A stretch of 16,398 nucleotides of DNA from JBBQSU01 sp038234815 (GTDB taxonomy: Bacteria; Planctomycetota; Phycisphaerae; Tepidisphaerales; Tepidisphaeraceae), in the NCBI GenBank assembly GCA_038234815.1, contig JBBQSU010000085.1:1-16398 (forward strand). The letters are read 5' to 3'. Positions 14,458 through 16,398 of the stretch are shown here, piece by piece. The translations under genes and the position numbers were made by a program. Under the pieces are notes generated by a model. That model was given only the letters and a program-made list of their open reading frames with translations, had not been told where the DNA came from and did not search any database. Every line of letters begins with the position of its first letter. Position 1 is the stretch's first letter.

Positions 14458-15171
14458 ATGGCACTCAATGCTATCGCAGGCAAGCCCGGCACTCTCACCG
14501 GCTTTTCTGCCACCCCTATCGACGTTTTTTACGACAGCCGGGCAAACGCCAAGTTCATTCCCGGCCCCGTGACGATTGACGGCACCAAGACCGCCGACGC
14601 CGCGAACACCCCCTATACGTGGCTGATCCGCGGCGGAACGCTGCTCGGAAAAGACACGTCCAGCGGCAAGTACGAAAACAGCATCATCGGCAAGACGACC
14701 GCCGCCTATTCCAGCGGCGCGACGGCCTTGACGGTGAGTGTTGCGACCGCCGCAGAAATCGTTCGACGTGTCGGCGCTTCCGGCACGTTGAAACTGGTCG
14801 GCCCGCCGTCGGCAGCCGGGACAGTCGCCGTGTCGGCCGTCACTTACTCTGCCGTCGATACCGCCACAGGCATTCTCACCGTGTCGGACATCAGCGTGAA
14901 CAAGGTGACGGACTCTCTGGTGTGTGCCGCGGACGGCTCGCACCTGCCCCTGTCGATCGTTTGCGATCAATGGGGCTTGAAGGTGATCGGCGCCATGAAC
15001 ACCACTCGCGTTGACGTATACGACGCCGAATTGTGGGCCGGCGGCGGCATCGTCAATGAGTCGCTCTTGCAGAACTGGCCGGCGGACACCTCGACCCAGG
15101 CTTGGATCAAGGCGTCGATTCGCACGGCAATTCCGCAGGCGCAGTTCAGAAACGACCTCATCAATTCGTAA
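14458..15171 (+). CDS. Probable head decoration / capsid-stabilising protein
   Basis: A 237-residue Gly, Ala, Thr, Val-rich protein with almost no charged helices. Residues 58-71 read RGGTLLGKDTSSGK, a pattern seen in lambda gpD-like decoration proteins (a loop with R.GTVL followed by G.Y). A middle stretch (~85-150) consists of alternating beta strands, and the C-terminal ~45 residues are a helical WIKASIRTAIPQ segment. It sits between scaffold and major capsid, the usual place for a decoration protein, with a strong AGGAG site. The family match is partial, since gpD proteins are about half this length; an extra Ig-like insertion may account for the size. A different minor head role remains possible. 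Confidence 0.6.
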   Translation: MALNAIAGKPGTLTGFSATPIDVFYDSRANAKFIPGPVTIDGTKTADAANTPYTWLIRGGTLLGKDTSSGKYENSIIGKTTAAYSSGATALTVSVATAAEIVRRVGASGTLKLVGPPSAAGTVAVSAVTYSAVDTATGILTVSDISVNKVTDSLVCAADGSHLPLSIVCDQWGLKVIGAMNTTRVDVYDAELWAGGGIVNESLLQNWPADTSTQAWIKASIRTAIPQAQFRNDLINS

Positions 15172-15224
15172 GTGGCCAGGTGGCCCCACGGCTTGGCTCG
15201 GCTTGGAGGCTGACCCCCAACACC

Positions 15225-15230
15225 AAAGGA
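15225..15230 (+). promoter_or_regulatory. Ribosome binding site of the major capsid gene
   Basis: AAAGGA seven bases before ATG 15238, consistent with high expression. The 66-base gap upstream also holds a GGCTTGG direct repeat at 15190-15196 and 15200-15206, with no clear terminator. Confidence 0.7.
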
Positions 15231-15237
15231 CATCAAA

Positions 15238-16338
15238 ATGGCAAGCGTTTCTCTTAAAGACGTTCTCGGCGCGCCGCAACTATGCGGCATGTACGAGACA
15301 GTGAAGACCGGAATTCCCAATGTTTTCCCATCGGGATTCTATGCGACCGACCAGGAAGTAGCCGCCGACACCGGCAGCTACTTGCAGGTCCAAGGCCAGC
15401 GCCAAGTGGCGCGTATCGTGGCTTACGGCTCGCCCAGCGTGGCGAGACAGCAGAAGGGCGTGACCGAAATCCCGGTCAAGCTGATGCACAGCTGCGAAAA
15501 CCTCACGATTCCCTACACGAAGCTCATGGGACTGATTCGCCCGGATTCCGCCGGCAGCAATCTCATCATCGACGAAAAGGGCGTGCAGGAAATCAGCCGT
15601 CAAGTCCGCAATGCGGTCAAGACGGTGGATAACCTCACCGTGTCGATGCTGACACAGTTGTTCTTCCTTGGGAACAACTATTTTGACGCCTCGGGCAACC
15701 TTTTGCCCAGCAGCGCCGGCGCTAAGACGACCTCGCCCAGCGCGATCGACACTGGCAACATCGGCAACCTGACCAGCGTGCTGTCCGGTGCGGCCGTGTG
15801 GACGAACGCCAGCGCGGACATCCCCGACCAGATGATGCAACTGGATCAAACCGCGATCCGCGCGACCGGCTACGAACTCAAGTACGCCTTCTACGGGAAG
15901 AACATTCCCAAGTACCTGACCAGCAACACCAAGATGGCCAGCTACCTTTCGCGCAACGCGAAGAAAAACGACGACTACCTCAGCACTGGCCGCATCACTG
16001 AATTGGCCAATCTGACGTGGCTGCCGGCGTACCACGGATTTTACGAAGACCAAAACGGCACGAACCAAGCTCTGGTTGGCGACAACCAGATTTGTTTCAC
16101 GCCCGAACCGAGCCAGGACTGGCTCGGTTGGATCAACGGCGGGTATCCCGTCCCAAACAGCATTGACGTGGCCCATGACGGCGTGGAGATGCTGTCCAAC
16201 GTGTCGGTCGTGCATGGCAAGTTCATGTACGCCCAGGTCACGGCGGACCCGGTAACGATCAAGCTGGTGTACGGCACCACGACCCTGCCCACCATCCGCG
16301 TTCCCAAGGCCGTCTACACAATCGACGTGTCGGCCTAA
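15238..16338 (+). CDS. Major capsid protein (capsid E-like, HK97 fold expected)
   Basis: A 366-residue protein, normal length for a phage coat protein. It lies last in the head block, after scaffold and decoration. Visible features are an N-terminal segment with GIPNVFPSGFYATDQEVAAD, a long central helix (QVRNAVKTVDNLTVSMLTQL), a Gly/Ser/Thr-rich loop around 150-190, and a C-terminal closing pattern GKFMYAQVTADP, then LPTIRVPKAVYTIDV, in line with the final strands of capsid-E-type proteins. No Cys-based or enzymatic motif is visible. The scaffold-protease pair upstream implies processing at the N-terminus, but no cleavage site can be named. The family (E-type against Mu gpT-type) is less certain than the capsid role. 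Confidence 0.82.
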   Translation: MASVSLKDVLGAPQLCGMYETVKTGIPNVFPSGFYATDQEVAADTGSYLQVQGQRQVARIVAYGSPSVARQQKGVTEIPVKLMHSCENLTIPYTKLMGLIRPDSAGSNLIIDEKGVQEISRQVRNAVKTVDNLTVSMLTQLFFLGNNYFDASGNLLPSSAGAKTTSPSAIDTGNIGNLTSVLSGAAVWTNASADIPDQMMQLDQTAIRATGYELKYAFYGKNIPKYLTSNTKMASYLSRNAKKNDDYLSTGRITELANLTWLPAYHGFYEDQNGTNQALVGDNQICFTPEPSQDWLGWINGGYPVPNSIDVAHDGVEMLSNVSVVHGKFMYAQVTADPVTIKLVYGTTTLPTIRVPKAVYTIDVSA

Positions 16339-16363
16339 TTCGCCCTCCAAGCCGGGCCGCGGC

Positions 16364-16398
16364 GGGGGGGGGGAAAAAAAAACCCCCCCCCCCCCCCC
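16364..16398. other. Homopolymer block G10-A9-C16 at the record end
   Basis: Ten G (16364-16373), nine A (16374-16382) and sixteen C (16383-16398) directly follow a GC-rich tail after the capsid stop. Three consecutive pure runs are very unlikely in natural coding-dense phage DNA. Sequencer dark-cycle poly-G with its complement, or a mis-assembled contig end, is the best explanation. The region should not be used for annotation. Confidence 0.8.

Noticed and set aside
15280..16350. Minus-strand 356-codon open frame opposite the capsid gene
   Set aside because: The plus strand has a ribosome site, correct length and capsid pattern; the antisense product is Val/Gly/His/Arg-rich with no recognisable domain.
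16364..16398. G/C homopolymers as a strong intrinsic terminator after the capsid gene
   Set aside because: Natural terminators do not consist of three pure runs, no T-tract follows, and the block sits exactly at the record end.

Overview
The window is a contiguous, all plus-strand virion structural module of a tailed dsDNA phage or prophage with Mu-like head genes. Twelve genes are tightly packed, often overlapping or a few bases apart, which suggests one late operon. There is no gene-free stretch longer than 120 bases, and I saw no tRNA, rRNA, CRISPR array, integrase, transposase or attachment site. Base composition is GC-rich by eye. The host cannot be fixed from the sequence; an environmental, possibly planctomycete-like, bacterium is only a guess. 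The record ends in an artificial-looking block of G, A and C homopolymers, so the right edge is probably an assembly end rather than biology.

Layout. Bases 1-2893 hold the end of an unrecognised gene, a 778-residue tail-fibre or tailspike-like protein (lectin-like N-terminus, then an SGNH/GDSL esterase, then a C-terminal beta domain) and a 90-residue beta-rich protein. Bases 2893-5222 hold a Gp36-like (DUF1320) connector, a DUF5681-type small protein that probably acts as small terminase, and the large terminase with intact ATPase and nuclease motifs. Bases 5225-7670 hold a DUF935 (Mu gp29-like) portal and a Mu gpF-like minor head protein. Bases 7704-13508 are one uninterrupted 1934-residue gene. 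Bases 13624-16338 hold a scaffold-like protein, a probable head decoration protein and the major capsid protein.

The outstanding feature is the 1934-residue protein. It sits where Mu-like phages encode the prohead protease, and its last ~160 residues look like that protease (Asp-His at 1850-1851, Ser at 1893). In front of the protease lie about 1770 residues that read as a phage polyvalent protein. They include two copies of a GHWVT cassette, a PBECR-like (barnase/EndoU/colicin E5-D/RelE-like) nuclease domain, a long coiled coil, 21-residue repeats, two sliding-clamp-like peptides, and a polyvalent-protein domain ending in a zincin motif (HEWGH). The parsimonious model is that the protease is made with a large effector cargo as its N-terminal extension. 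The cargo would enter the prohead with the scaffold, be cut free during maturation and be delivered with the DNA. The model is inference; the fused reading frame and the motifs are directly visible.

How the genes fit together: small and large terminase cut and pump DNA through the DUF935 portal; the gpF-like protein, scaffold, protease, decoration and capsid proteins build and mature the head; the Gp36-like protein would join head to tail; and the SGNH fibre would bind and de-esterify a host surface polysaccharide. The placement of fibre and Gp36-like genes upstream of the terminase is rearranged relative to Mu.
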